A stretch of DNA of 64,000 nt from UBA1479 sp964012715 (GCA_964012715.1 CAXGUG010000002.1:1-64000), one strand, 5' to 3'. Shown: positions 46,498 through 55,766, counted from the stretch's first letter. Translations and numbers: made by a program. The notes: generated from the letters alone by a model not told the origin.

Positions 46498-47348
46498 GTC
46501 ACGTCTCCCGTTTCGGCAATTTCCGTCTGTTGTTCAGTCAGGCCCAGGGCGCGAACGTCGTTCCAGTTCGAGTCTTCGGCAGCGACCAGTCCCGCCATGC
46601 CCAGGGGCTTCATCAACTTGGGGTCGGAGCCGATGACGTTGATGAACGCCGTGGCGATTGTTTGCAGGTCGTTGTCCGACAGCGCCGGCGATGCGGCAAA
46701 GGCATGCGGGGTATAGGCGTCGGTCCGATAGATCACCCGCAACTGTTTGCGCAGGTCTTCCGGAATGCTGTTGAAGGTTCGTTTGACACCGCCGCCCGCG
46801 GCATAGATGCCCGCTGCGACCGAGCGATAGACGCTGTCGTGGGATTTCACGTACTTCGTTTCATGCTCGATTTTTTGGGACCGCATTTCGGCTTGGGGCA
46901 GGACGCTCGCCCCGAAAGCGGCGGGTGAAGGAAAGGCGAAGGCCTGGCCATTCAGGTCGGCCAGTTTGTGGGCCGGAGAATCGGCCCGCACGACGATCAA
47001 GCCCTGAAGGCGTTTGGCCGCCTGATGGGCAAATGCACGGTAGCCGGATTGCGTATGAAACACCGTGTAGTGGTAGGGGTTCATGTACGCCAGTTCGTAA
47101 GCGCCCTTTGCCAGGCACTTTTCGAACGTCGGGATATCCTTGGTCGTGGCGAAGCGGATCGGCAGGCCGGTTTCCTGCGACAGCCGGTTCATGATCGGAA
47201 TCCAAATCTGCGCCAATCGGGTCGCCGATTGTTGCGGCACGATTCCGAACAGAATGTCCCGTTGCTTTTCGGCGGCGGATGTTTCTTTCGCCGCGACGGC
47301 GTAGGTAAAGGCGCAGACGATGGCTAGGCTTGAGATCAGGCGCTGCAT
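46482..47348 (-). CDS. PhnD-like periplasmic substrate-binding protein
   Basis: 288 residues with a signal peptide (LISSLAIVCAFTYAVAA). Body matches the phosphate/phosphonate-binding PhnD family: FGIVPQQSATRLAQIWIPIM, YELAYMNPYHYTVF and LNGQAFAFPSPAAFGASVLP. There is no ABC permease or ATPase nearby. Instead it is the first gene of a kinase operon, overlapping the kinase start, so it looks like a ligand sensor subunit. Ligand unknown. Confidence 0.87.
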   Translation of the reverse strand: MQRLISSLAIVCAFTYAVAAKETSAAEKQRDILFGIVPQQSATRLAQIWIPIMNRLSQETGLPIRFATTKDIPTFEKCLAKGAYELAYMNPYHYTVFHTQSGYRAFAHQAAKRLQGLIVVRADSPAHKLADLNGQAFAFPSPAAFGASVLPQAEMRSQKIEHETKYVKSHDSVYRSVAAGIYAAGGGVKRTFNSIPEDLRKQLRVIYRTDAYTPHAFAASPALSDNDLQTIATAFINVIGSDPKLMKPLGMAGLVAAEDSNWNDVRALGLTEQQTEIAETGDVTCRSD

Positions 47349-47513
47349 GGCGGACTCCCGTAGAGATCATTTCCAGCGATGATCCAGGGGTATCAGGCCG
47401 CGAATGCCTGCCACATCCCCGTTTGGGGAGGGCGCGTTGAAACGTTTTCTATCCGGCTTTTGACGGGCTAAAATCAGACTGAATTCCGTTGTTTTCCCTT
47501 TAGGCAGCGTCGC

Positions 47514-48515
47514 ATGGAAATGGATCGGATTCTGTTCGTCGATGACGAGCCGCTGGTGTTAGATGCCCTGAAACGCATGCTGAAACGCCATGCGGACCAC
47601 TGGGATATGGCCTTCATGTCCGATCCGCAGGCGGCTTGCGCGCGCTTTGCCAGCGCGCCGTTCGACGTGGTCGTCTCCGATCTGCAGATGCCGAAAATGT
47701 CTGGGTTGGAACTGGCGAAGGCCGTGCGGGAGAAAGCCCCTTCGACACAGGTGATCATGCTGACCGGGACGGCCGATCTGGCCAAGGCCATCGATGCGAT
47801 CAATGAGGCCGGGGTGTTTCGGTTCTATACCAAGCCCTGCCCGGCCGACTTGTTGGCGGAAGGGGTCAAGGCAGCGCTGTTGGAGCGTCGGCGCCGTGTG
47901 AATGCGGATGCTTTCGGGGCCGCCGGCCGGGCCGGTATCGGCGAGGCCGCGTTGAGCCGCCTGCCCATCGGTGTGGTGGTGGTCGATGGGGCGGCCCGCT
48001 TGGCTTTTATGAACCCACGCGGAGCCGCCATGGTGACGGCCCGCGACGGGTTGGTGCTCGGCCATGAGCAAGTTCTTCGTGCCGCCGATCCGGACGATAC
48101 GGCGGAACTTCATCGGGTCATCAAGGCTCTGGCCAATGGTGACGCCAGCGGCGCGGCCCAAGGCTTGGCGATCGAACGCCCATCGATGGCGCGGCCCTTG
48201 TCGCTACGGGCCGAGGCAATGGCCGCCGAAAACGGCGAAAGAGACGAGCCGTTGGTAATCTTGTTCGTGACCGATCCTGAAACGCCCCCGGCGGTCTCGC
48301 CCGCGGTCGTGGCGCGGATCTTCGGCCTGACAGATCAGGAATCCCGCGTCGCCGCCGCCATTGCGCAAGGAGCGACCCCCGAAGAAGCCGCCACGGATAT
48401 GAATCTGACGGTCGGGACCGTGCGGACCTATCTGAAGCAAATATTTTCCAAAACGGGCACAAGCCGACAGGCGGAGTTGGTCAATTTGATCCTGACGTCG
48501 CCGACGGCGGTGTAA
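47514..48515 (+). CDS. Response regulator with PAS-like middle and LuxR-type HTH
   Basis: 333 residues. Receiver 4-122 with acceptor Asp 56 (VVSDLQMPKMSG) and Lys 107 or so in YTKPC, a PAS-like segment about 145-250 (LPIGVVVVDGAARLAFMNPRG), and a C-terminal GerE/LuxR helix-turn-helix (LTDQESRVAAAIAQGATPEE, NLTVGTVRTYLKQIFSKTG). The only DNA-binding regulator of the cluster, divergent from the binding protein with 165 bases of shared promoter region. Confidence 0.88.
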   Translation: MEMDRILFVDDEPLVLDALKRMLKRHADHWDMAFMSDPQAACARFASAPFDVVVSDLQMPKMSGLELAKAVREKAPSTQVIMLTGTADLAKAIDAINEAGVFRFYTKPCPADLLAEGVKAALLERRRRVNADAFGAAGRAGIGEAALSRLPIGVVVVDGAARLAFMNPRGAAMVTARDGLVLGHEQVLRAADPDDTAELHRVIKALANGDASGAAQGLAIERPSMARPLSLRAEAMAAENGERDEPLVILFVTDPETPPAVSPAVVARIFGLTDQESRVAAAIAQGATPEEAATDMNLTVGTVRTYLKQIFSKTGTSRQAELVNLILTSPTAV

Positions 48516-48615
48516 CGGCAACCTGGACTGGCGCCAAACCGGCGTCTGCCGGGCGGTGGCGTGAAAATTGCTTTCCTGCCGGCGGTTTATGTCTCGCGAC
48601 AGGAAAGGACGTGGC

Positions 48616-49035
48616 ATGAGCAAGCTTGCTCGCAAAACCCGGGTGTTGATCGTTGATGACGATGTCTCGGTGCTGGATGGATTGCGCCGAGGGCTTCGGC
48701 GATACGCTGCGGAATGGGATATCTCTTTCGCCCAGGATGCTGCGGAAGCGTTGATGACTGCAAAGCTAAGGCCACTAGATGTGGTGATAACGGACATGCG
48801 CATGCCCAATATGCGTGGCGGCGACTTGTTGCGTCGATTTGCAGAGCGCTATCCCGAGACGTTGCGGATCGCCTTTTCCGACAAGTTCGATGCCTTGACG
48901 ACCTATACGCTGACCGATTGTTCGCACACGTTTATCGCCAAGCCTTGCGACGCCTTGCGCCTGTATCACTTCGTCCAGGAACGCGTGGCCGAGCATTTGG
49001 GGCGGGTTGTCCATGCACGGGATCGCGCAAGGTAA
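48616..49035 (+). CDS. Single-domain response regulator
   Basis: 139 residues, receiver only. VLIVDDDVSVLDGLRRGL, acceptor Asp 60 in VVITDMRMPNMRGGD and Lys in FIAKPCDALRLY. The C-terminus is short and basic. Its sequence is closest in style to the receivers of the two minus-strand regulators. ATG 48616 is chosen, with GGAC upstream. It lies 100 bases after the LuxR-type regulator and could act as a phosphate sink. Confidence 0.87.
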   Translation: MSKLARKTRVLIVDDDVSVLDGLRRGLRRYAAEWDISFAQDAAEALMTAKLRPLDVVITDMRMPNMRGGDLLRRFAERYPETLRIAFSDKFDALTTYTLTDCSHTFIAKPCDALRLYHFVQERVAEHLGRVVHARDRAR

Positions 49036-49157
49036 ACCCGATCCTGCCGTCGGGATGGGCCGCGCATGCAAGGAACAGTGAATGCGCCATGCCCATTCTT
49101 TCTCTTAGATTTCCGCTTTAAACGGTTGTTTTTTCTCGCGAATGGCGTTACCCGTCA

Positions 49158-49173
49158 TTAACTGTGGATTAAC
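49158..49173. promoter_or_regulatory. CtrA-type binding box upstream of mreC
   Basis: TTAACTGTGGATTAAC is an exact TTAA-N7-TTAAC, the full CtrA consensus of alphaproteobacteria. It lies about 130 bases before the mreC start in a 250-base non-coding stretch that is AT-rich for this genome. Confidence 0.65.
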
Positions 49174-49289
49174 GCTAATAAGCGAAAAAATACGCTAAGG
49201 GGAGGTCGGGTAATGCGGACCTGTGGTCGGCCGTTGGGGGCCGGTCGCGGGACGTGCGGTATGGATTCGGGCAGGAAGGACATCCTGGG

Positions 49290-50171
49290 GTGAAAGAACC
49301 TCATTCGTTCTCGCGGGTCGCGCAGCCGATCCGGAATTTCGCCCACCGCTTCGCCTATATCGGGCTGGTGGTGGTGGCGTTCGCCCTGATGATGCTGGCC
49401 AAGGTCGATACGATCCTGGTCGAACGCGCCCGCACCCACATGACCGACGCCATCGCACCGATCCTGGATGTCATCTCGCGGCCGCTCGAGGCGGTCAATC
49501 GCGGGGTCGACGAAGTCCAGGCGATGAAGAACCTGTACGATGAAAACGCCCGCCTGACTGAAGAGCGCGCACGGCTGCTTCATTGGAAGTCCGTGGCGGA
49601 AAAGCTCGAGGCCGAAAATCGGCTGCTCAAGGAACAATTGAACGTCATCCCCGAACAGGGGGCCAGCTTCGTGACCGCGCGGGTCATCGCTGATACGGGC
49701 GGTGCATTTTCGCAAAGCGTGATCGTCAACGCCGGGGCCCGCGACGGGGTGCAGAAAGGCCAGGCCGCAGTGACCGCCGACGGTCTGGTCGGCCGGGTGA
49801 TCGATGTCGGCAGCCGGTCTGCCCGGGTGCTGTTGCTGACCGATATCAACGCGAAGATTCCGGTCTTGGTCGACCCGACCCGGACCCGCGCCATCATGGC
49901 CGGCGCCAACCAGGCCAAGCCGCGCCTGACCTGGCTGCCGCCCGGCGCGGTCGTTTCCGTGGGTGACAACGTCGTGACCTCGGGGCATGCCGGGGTGTTT
50001 CCGCCGGGCCTGCGGGTCGGGCAGGTCAGTGCGGTAGGCGAGGGCGGCTTGATCATCCAGCCTTACGCCGATCTATCGCGCCTGGAATACGTCCGCATTT
50101 TGAACTTCGGCATGAGCGGCATTCTGCAACTGCCGCAGCGCGCCGCCGGAGGCGACGGTACCAGACAATGA
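49290..50171 (+). CDS. mreC: Rod shape-determining protein MreC
   Basis: 293 residues. One membrane helix near 20-40 (AYIGLVVVAFALMMLA), a coiled coil about 60-110, then the beta-rich MreC core with SVIVNAGARDGVQKGQAAVT, DGLVGRVIDVGSRSARVLLL and DNVVTSGHAGVFPPGLRVG. It links the MreB machinery to PBP2 in the periplasm. GTG 49290 with AGGA upstream is preferred to the GTG at 49254. Its stop overlaps mreD by 4 bases. Confidence 0.94.
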   Translation: MKEPHSFSRVAQPIRNFAHRFAYIGLVVVAFALMMLAKVDTILVERARTHMTDAIAPILDVISRPLEAVNRGVDEVQAMKNLYDENARLTEERARLLHWKSVAEKLEAENRLLKEQLNVIPEQGASFVTARVIADTGGAFSQSVIVNAGARDGVQKGQAAVTADGLVGRVIDVGSRSARVLLLTDINAKIPVLVDPTRTRAIMAGANQAKPRLTWLPPGAVVSVGDNVVTSGHAGVFPPGLRVGQVSAVGEGGLIIQPYADLSRLEYVRILNFGMSGILQLPQRAAGGDGTRQ

Positions 50172-50683
50172 GACCGACATTCTGGCAGCGTCTGGATGCC
50201 TTCGCTCGCAACCTGACCCCGGTCGCGCTCACGCTCTTGCTGGTTATTCTCAACGTCGTTCCCACCCATGTTCCCGGGATCGCGCGGGTCGTGCCGTTGC
50301 TGCCGCTGATTGCTGTGTTCCATTGGTCGATCCATCGCCCGCATCTGATGCCTGCCCTGGCGGTGTTCTTGATCGGCCTGTTTCAGGACGGCCTTAGCGG
50401 CGCGCCGTTCGGCCTGCATGCCTTGATCTTCCTGGCGGTGCAGGGCGTGGTGCTGTTTCAGCATAAGTTTTTCATGGGTAAATCGTTTTTCGTGCACTGG
50501 CTGGGGTTCGGTCTGGTCGGTGCGGGGGCGGCGATGTTGAGCTGGCTTTTGCTGTCGGCGTTCTACGTCACGTTGTTCGCCGCCGATGCGATTGCCTTCC
50601 AATACGTTTTGACCGTCGCCACATTCCCGCTGCTGGTGTTCTTCTTCTCGCGCTGGCAGCAGGCGTTCTTGAAGTTGGATTGA
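50168..50683 (+). CDS. mreD: Rod shape-determining protein MreD
   Basis: 171 residues, five or six membrane helices. VVPLLPLIAVFHWSIHRP and VFLIGLFQDGLSGAPFGLHA are typical of MreD. Translationally coupled to mreC and followed after 4 bases by the PBP2 gene. Confidence 0.92.
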   Translation: MRPTFWQRLDAFARNLTPVALTLLLVILNVVPTHVPGIARVVPLLPLIAVFHWSIHRPHLMPALAVFLIGLFQDGLSGAPFGLHALIFLAVQGVVLFQHKFFMGKSFFVHWLGFGLVGAGAAMLSWLLLSAFYVTLFAADAIAFQYVLTVATFPLLVFFFSRWQQAFLKLD

Positions 50684-50687
50684 CGCC

Positions 50688-52649
50688 ATGCATGGGGATC
50701 AAGAACGTCAGAAGCTTTTCGCCCGCCGCACGGTGATGCTGGTCGGCGGCAAGCTGGTGTTGGTCTCCATGTTGGCCGGGCGGATGTACTATCTGCAGGT
50801 CGTCAAGGCCGAGCAGTACAAGATGCTGGCCGACGAAAACCGCATCAGCCTGCGTCTGTTGGCGCCGCCGCGGGGGCGGATCGTCGACCGCTTCGGCATT
50901 CCCGTCGCCGACAATAAACAGAATTACCGCGTCATGCTGGTGTCCGAGGACACGCGCGGCCTGGGTGTCGACGGCGCCCTGGACCTGCTGCACGAGATCG
51001 TGCCGATGACCATGGGCGAACGCCGCCGTATCCTCAAGGAAGTGAAGCGCAACCGGTCGTTCGTCCCGGTCACCCTGCGCGAAAACCTGGAATGGGAAGA
51101 CGTGGCGCGGATCGAGGTCAATGCCCCGGACCTGCCAGGCGTGATGATCGACGAAGGGCAAAGCCGCTTCTATCCCTATGCCAACGATCTGGCCCATGTA
51201 TTGGGTTATGTCTCGGCGGTCAGCGAGCGGGAAAAAACCGGCGACCGGTTGTTGGAGCTTCCAGGCTTCCGTACCGGCAAGGCTGGGATCGAGAAAGTCC
51301 ACGATCTGAGCCTGCGCGGCTCCGGCGGCTCGTCCGAGGTCGAGGTCAATGCTTACGGGCGGGTGATCCGCGAATTGAACCGGCGCGAAGGCCTGCCCGG
51401 CGCCGAGGTCCGGATGACCATCGATGTCGGCCTGCAACAGGAAGTCTCGAAACGCCTGGCTGATGAAGTCAGCGCCTCCGCGATTGTGCTGGACGTGCAT
51501 TCCGGCGACGTGCTGGCCATGGTCTCGCACCCCAGCTTCGACCCCAACGACTTCAACCGGGGCCTGGGCGTCGACGAATGGAATTCCCTGATCAACAGCC
51601 CTGCCGCGCCCTTGTCGAACAAGGTCATTGCGGGCCGCTATTCGCCGGGGTCGTGCTTCAAGATGCTGGTTGCCTTGACGGCGCTGGAGCGGGGCGTGAT
51701 CTCGCCCACCGGCAAGGTCTATTGCGAAGGGTTCATGGAGCTGGGCGATTCCAAGTTCCATTGCTGGAAAAAGCACGGCCATGGTCTGGTCGATGTGACA
51801 AGCGCTATCGCCCAATCTTGCGACGTGTATTTCTACGAAGTCGCCCGCCGGGTCGGGATCGACCGGATCGCCGAAATGGCGCATCGCTTCGGCCTGGGTG
51901 AGGGAACGGGCTTGGATCTGCCGGGCGAAAAGCCGGGGCTGATTCCGACCAAGGCCTGGAAACGCGAAGCCCGAAATCAGTCTTGGCATCAGGGCGAAAC
52001 GCTTTTGGCCGGGATCGGGCAGGGCTATGTCCTGGTGACGCCGCTGCAGTTGGCGGTGATGACGGCGCGATTGGTCAACGGTGGTTTCGCCGTGTCGCCG
52101 CAGTTGACCAAATCGGTCAGCACCACGGGTGTCCATGCGGTGCCCGAGCATCATGAATTTCCGCAGATCGGGGTCAACCCCCGCAACCTGGCGATCGTCC
52201 GCGACGCCATGACCGAGGTGGTCAACACGCCCCACGGCACGGCCCATCGCTCGGCCATTACCGAGGCCGGCTACGCCATGGGCGGTAAGACCGGGACGGT
52301 TCAGGTTCGCCGCATCACCAAGGCCGAGCGCGAACAGGGCGTGTTGAAGAACGAAGACCTGCCCTGGGAAGAACGCGATCACGCGCTGTTCGTTGGTTTC
52401 GCGCCGGCGGACAATCCGCGCTATGCCGTGGCGGTCGTGGTCGAACACGGTGGCGGCGGGTCAAGCGTTGCCGCTCCCATCGCCCACGATATTCTGTTGA
52501 CGGCCCAGCGCCGTAAATCCGCCCGCGACCTGCCGATCGGTCCGACTGCAGGAAGCCAGACCGCATCCAACACGCCGGACGCCGCGTCGCCGTCCGGGGA
52601 AGAGACCTTGCGCGCGGTGGTGCAAACCAACCGGGAACATCAGGGATAA
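50688..52649 (+). CDS. mrdA: Penicillin-binding protein 2, elongasome transpeptidase
   Basis: 653 residues. N-terminal membrane helix near 15-35, dimerisation domain with LLAPPRGRIVDRFGIPVADN, then the transpeptidase with Ser 322 in SPGSCFKML (SxxK), SCDVYFYEVARRVG, and KTGT at 534-537. It cross-links lateral-wall peptidoglycan with RodA as glycosyltransferase. Class B PBP. Followed by rodA after 3 bases. Confidence 0.95.
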   Translation: MHGDQERQKLFARRTVMLVGGKLVLVSMLAGRMYYLQVVKAEQYKMLADENRISLRLLAPPRGRIVDRFGIPVADNKQNYRVMLVSEDTRGLGVDGALDLLHEIVPMTMGERRRILKEVKRNRSFVPVTLRENLEWEDVARIEVNAPDLPGVMIDEGQSRFYPYANDLAHVLGYVSAVSEREKTGDRLLELPGFRTGKAGIEKVHDLSLRGSGGSSEVEVNAYGRVIRELNRREGLPGAEVRMTIDVGLQQEVSKRLADEVSASAIVLDVHSGDVLAMVSHPSFDPNDFNRGLGVDEWNSLINSPAAPLSNKVIAGRYSPGSCFKMLVALTALERGVISPTGKVYCEGFMELGDSKFHCWKKHGHGLVDVTSAIAQSCDVYFYEVARRVGIDRIAEMAHRFGLGEGTGLDLPGEKPGLIPTKAWKREARNQSWHQGETLLAGIGQGYVLVTPLQLAVMTARLVNGGFAVSPQLTKSVSTTGVHAVPEHHEFPQIGVNPRNLAIVRDAMTEVVNTPHGTAHRSAITEAGYAMGGKTGTVQVRRITKAEREQGVLKNEDLPWEERDHALFVGFAPADNPRYAVAVVVEHGGGGSSVAAPIAHDILLTAQRRKSARDLPIGPTAGSQTASNTPDAASPSGEETLRAVVQTNREHQG

Positions 52650-52652
52650 GCC

Positions 52653-53807
52653 ATGGCCGTTCGTGAAGACGCCCTTAACCCGCCCAGTTTCACGCTTCGC
52701 CAGAAGCTGTGGCAGATGCATTGGCTGTTCATCCTGCTGCTGGGGGCCACGGCCTCGGTCGGCTTCGCCATGTTGTATTCTGCGGCGGGCGGGAATATCG
52801 ATCCCTGGGCCTCGCGTCAGATGGTGCGTTTCGCCGTCGGCATGGCGGTGCTGATCACCGTCGCGTTGATCGATATCCGGCTCTGGCTGAAATACGCCTA
52901 TGTGTTTTATCTGGCGACGGTGGCGCTTTTGTTCGCGGTCGAGGTCATGGGCGAGGTCGGCAAGGGCGCGCAGCGCTGGCTCGACCTGGGGTATTTCGGC
53001 CTGCAACCTTCGGAATTGATGAAGATCGCCCTGGTCCTGGCTCTGGCGCGCTATTTCCATGGGCGGTCGATCGAAGACGTCCGCCGCATGTCGCAGCTGG
53101 TCGTCCCGTTGTTCCTGATCGCCGTACCGGCGGCCCTGGTCCTGCGCCAGCCGGATTTGGGCACGGCGCTGATGCTGATCATCGCCGGGGCGGTGATTTT
53201 CTTCGCCGCCGGGGTGCGAATCTGGAAATTCCTGATCGTCGGCGGCTGCGGCATCGCCGCCGCGCCCATTGCCTGGCAGTTCCTGCGCGATTATCAGAAA
53301 CAGCGGGTTCTGACCTTCCTAAATCCGGAAAACGACCCGCTCGGCTCGGGCTATCACATCATCCAATCCAAGATCGCCTTCGGCTCCGGCGGCATCTTCG
53401 GCAAGGGCTTCCTGCAAGGCACGCAGAGCCACCTGAACTTCCTGCCGGAAATGCAGACCGACTTCATCTTCACCATGTTGGCCGAGGAATTCGGCCTTGT
53501 CGGCGGCTTGGCGCTGCTGGGCCTCTATATGGTGATCCTGGTCTATTGCCTGGCGATCAGCGTGCGCTGCCGGACCCAGTTCGGCCGCCTGGTCGGAATC
53601 GGCATCACCGCCACCTTCTTCCTTTATGTCTTCATCAACATGGCGATGGTCATGGGGCTGGTTCCCGTGGTCGGTGTGCCCCTGCCGCTGATTTCCTATG
53701 GCGGTACGGCGATGCTGACCTTGCTGTTCGGTTTCGGCTTGTTGATGGGGGTATGGATTCACCGCGACGTCATGGTCGGCCGCCGGGGAATCGGCGACGA
53801 TATGTAA
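52653..53807 (+). CDS. rodA: Peptidoglycan glycosyltransferase RodA (SEDS family)
   Basis: 384 residues, about ten membrane helices. GAQRWLDLGYFGLQPSELMK, LRQPDLGTALMLIIAG, FGKGFLQGTQSHLNFLPEMQ, TDFIFTMLAEEFGL and VPLPLISYGGTAML are SEDS signatures. It polymerises glycan strands with PBP2. Last gene of mreC-mreD-mrdA-rodA. Confidence 0.96.
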   Translation: MAVREDALNPPSFTLRQKLWQMHWLFILLLGATASVGFAMLYSAAGGNIDPWASRQMVRFAVGMAVLITVALIDIRLWLKYAYVFYLATVALLFAVEVMGEVGKGAQRWLDLGYFGLQPSELMKIALVLALARYFHGRSIEDVRRMSQLVVPLFLIAVPAALVLRQPDLGTALMLIIAGAVIFFAAGVRIWKFLIVGGCGIAAAPIAWQFLRDYQKQRVLTFLNPENDPLGSGYHIIQSKIAFGSGGIFGKGFLQGTQSHLNFLPEMQTDFIFTMLAEEFGLVGGLALLGLYMVILVYCLAISVRCRTQFGRLVGIGITATFFLYVFINMAMVMGLVPVVGVPLPLISYGGTAMLTLLFGFGLLMGVWIHRDVMVGRRGIGDDM

Positions 53808-53961
53808 CCCGGAGCCCTAGGAATTTCTCATCGCTCCGGAAAATTACAGTCCTGCGTCACCTTCACCTCGACAAAGCCGCCTAGGCTTGCTAAAACCCCG
53901 CCTTCCTTCGGCCCTTCGGGTCGAATTCCAGTGACCGGCCGCTGTTTTCGCGGTGTCCTGG

Positions 53962-54039
<78 letters not shown>

Positions 54040-54082
54040 ATTTCAAGGACTTAGCTGGTTTCGGCTAAGTCCTTTTATTTTG

Positions 54083-54102
54083 AGGTAAGCAATAGGTAAG
54101 CA
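54083..54102 (+). repeat. Paired AGGTAAGCA repeats, left end
   Basis: AGGTAAGCA at 54083-54091 and again at 54094-54102, start-to-start 11 bases. The same arrangement occurs at 63781-63800. Probably recombinase arm sites. Confidence 0.6.
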
Positions 54103-54105
54103 TTA

Positions 54106-54855
54106 GTGCCTAGGAAATTTACCCCGAAAGTTGGCTGGCGCGGCAGGTCGTTCTTCCGAAAGGAGGACACCGGTGCATATTCGGATGCCTTAGTTGCAGA
54201 TATTGCGAACAAGCATGGCCTTCGGGACAGGCAGAAAATTTCCCGGCTAAAAGATCGGTTGGAGACGGCAGGTACGCTGTACCGGGCCCTTAAGCACGAG
54301 GGGGAAGGTCCAACCCCTAACGAGGTTCGTGCATATTTTGAGGCGATCAACTCCCACGTGGAGGGGTTGCGAAATCTACTCGACAATGTCGATGATCGTT
54401 CGTGGCGTTATTTATGGCCGGTGATGGAACGACTGAAGTTCCAGTCACTTTTCGGCGATGAAAAGCGGTTAGAGGAAATCGGTGCTCTCCGAAGGGCAAG
54501 TGAGAATGATCCGTCCGATCTGGTCGCTGAAGTGATCGGTCGAGAGGACGTTGTTGTCGCGTTACGCTATTTGCAGCTCATTTCAGATGAGGCAATGAAA
54601 GATGTCCCATCTGAGCCTAAAGGGAGAAAACGGAACGGCGCTCTTTTCTCATGGGTATATGAAATTGCGCGATTTTGGGTGGATGACCTGAAACGAGATT
54701 TTACCGTCTCGTACTATGGAAAGACGCCTGCCAGCGAAGCGGGTCGTTTCATCGAAGATTGCCTGACTCCCTTAGATCAGTCCGCCGTGCCGGAGCTTGT
54801 CTTCCAGCTTCGTGCGGTCCAAGCCGAATTCAAAACACGCCGTTCGCGAAAATAG
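54106..54855 (+). CDS. Hypothetical protein at the left end of the element
   Basis: 249 residues from a GTG that lies just after the paired repeats. The protein is soluble and charged, with helical stretches such as DRQKISRLKDRLETAGTLYR and a Trp-rich middle (DRSWRYLWPVMERLKF). No family is recognised. Its codon use resembles the element more than the chromosome. A later start is possible. Confidence 0.55.
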   Translation: MPRKFTPKVGWRGRSFFRKEDTGAYSDALVADIANKHGLRDRQKISRLKDRLETAGTLYRALKHEGEGPTPNEVRAYFEAINSHVEGLRNLLDNVDDRSWRYLWPVMERLKFQSLFGDEKRLEEIGALRRASENDPSDLVAEVIGREDVVVALRYLQLISDEAMKDVPSEPKGRKRNGALFSWVYEIARFWVDDLKRDFTVSYYGKTPASEAGRFIEDCLTPLDQSAVPELVFQLRAVQAEFKTRRSRK

Positions 54856-54952
54856 GCCCCCGAAAAGTACGCATTTTCGCGAGCCGGTATTGATGCGGCC
54901 TAGAAAAAAGAGACTATTAATTGCGTCCGTCTCCAACAACAGGAGTAGGACG

Positions 54953-55207
54953 ATGTTTCAGCACCTTTCGGAAAACTTAGCGCGTGACGCTGACTACCTC
55001 GATCGCCTGATTGGCGAAAACGAAGCCGCTGCATTCCTCTGTTATTCTGTTCGCGCGTTGCAAGGCTGGCGCGTTAAGGGCGGTGGGCCGCAATTCATTA
55101 AAGTCTCTGCTCGGTCGATCCGCTATCGCCGTCGTGACCTGATTGCATGGGCGGAAGAAAAGCTCTGCACGAATACCTCCCAGTTTGATGCGGGAGAAGC
55201 CGCATGA
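54953..55207 (+). CDS. Excisionase/AlpA-like helix-turn-helix protein
   Basis: 84 residues with GENEAAAFLCYSVRALQGWRV, then GGGPQFIKVSARSIRYRRRDLIAW. This is the winged-helix plan of AlpA/Xis DNA-binding proteins (HTH, GGGPxF/Y, RY.xxDL.xW). AGGAG seven bases before ATG 54953 decides the start. It likely bends attachment DNA for excision or regulates the element. It overlaps the next gene by 4 bases. Confidence 0.82.
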   Translation: MFQHLSENLARDADYLDRLIGENEAAAFLCYSVRALQGWRVKGGGPQFIKVSARSIRYRRRDLIAWAEEKLCTNTSQFDAGEAA

Positions 55208-55395
55208 GCGATGATCTGTTCGAAATCGAAATCCCGATGTTTGTGGCAGGGTGCGAATGCGACCATTGCCAACGGGCACGTCACAGCGCGTGGTTGCTGG
55301 GAATGTTCCAGGCGGACTTTCTTCCGCCCCCGCCTCGCCAAAAATATGCGGGCGAGGTCGGTTACGCTGAATGTTGTCCGTGGCTTTCAGAATGA
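55204..55395 (+). CDS. Small cysteine-rich hypothetical protein
   Basis: 63 residues, coupled to the excisionase-like gene by an ATGA overlap. AGCECDHCQRARHSAW contains a Cys-x-Cys-x2-Cys group and a further Cys pair lies near the C-terminus, so metal binding is possible. Family unknown. Confidence 0.5.
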   Translation: MSDDLFEIEIPMFVAGCECDHCQRARHSAWLLGMFQADFLPPPPRQKYAGEVGYAECCPWLSE

Positions 55396-55486
55396 GCGGA
55401 GCTTTTGAGCATAGAGTTTTGCCTCGGCGGGGCTGGCCGCGCCGCCGGGGATTTTGGGGGCGGAATGTAGCGTCTTGTTACATGCG

Positions 55487-55766
55487 CCTTAAGGGGGCGG
55501 TCGCGATGGCGACCGCCCTCGCTCCCCTTAAAGGCATAGTATGCGGACCGGGGCCTTTAAGGGATGCTCGGTGTTGCCGGGCGGACGCCCCAGCTCAGGC
55601 CGCCCCTAAAACCCAAAGCGGCCTCGGCGCGCAGCGCCGAAACCTTGCCCGGCCCGTAGGGGCGGGCCTCCCGGTCGGGGCAATAACCCTCCAGGCTCGA
55701 ACCTCTTTAAATGGAGACGGCACCCTTAAGGGAGCTGGTGCCAACGTGTCCCTTAAGCTTAAGGGA
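55487..55766. repeat. Cluster of CCTTAAGG-type palindromes: candidate replication origin or Rep operator
   Basis: Within the 478-base gene-free stretch before rep are CCTTAAGGGG (55487), CCCCTTAAAGGC (55524), CCTTTAAGGGA (55554), CCCTTAAGGGA (55723) and the perfect 18-base palindrome TCCCTTAAGCTTAAGGGA (55749-55766). Looser copies (CTTAAG, CTTAAAG) continue into rep. The repetition in front of an initiator gene is the expected pattern of an origin or autoregulatory site. An open frame across this stretch (55371-55877) I regard as fortuitous. Confidence 0.6.
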
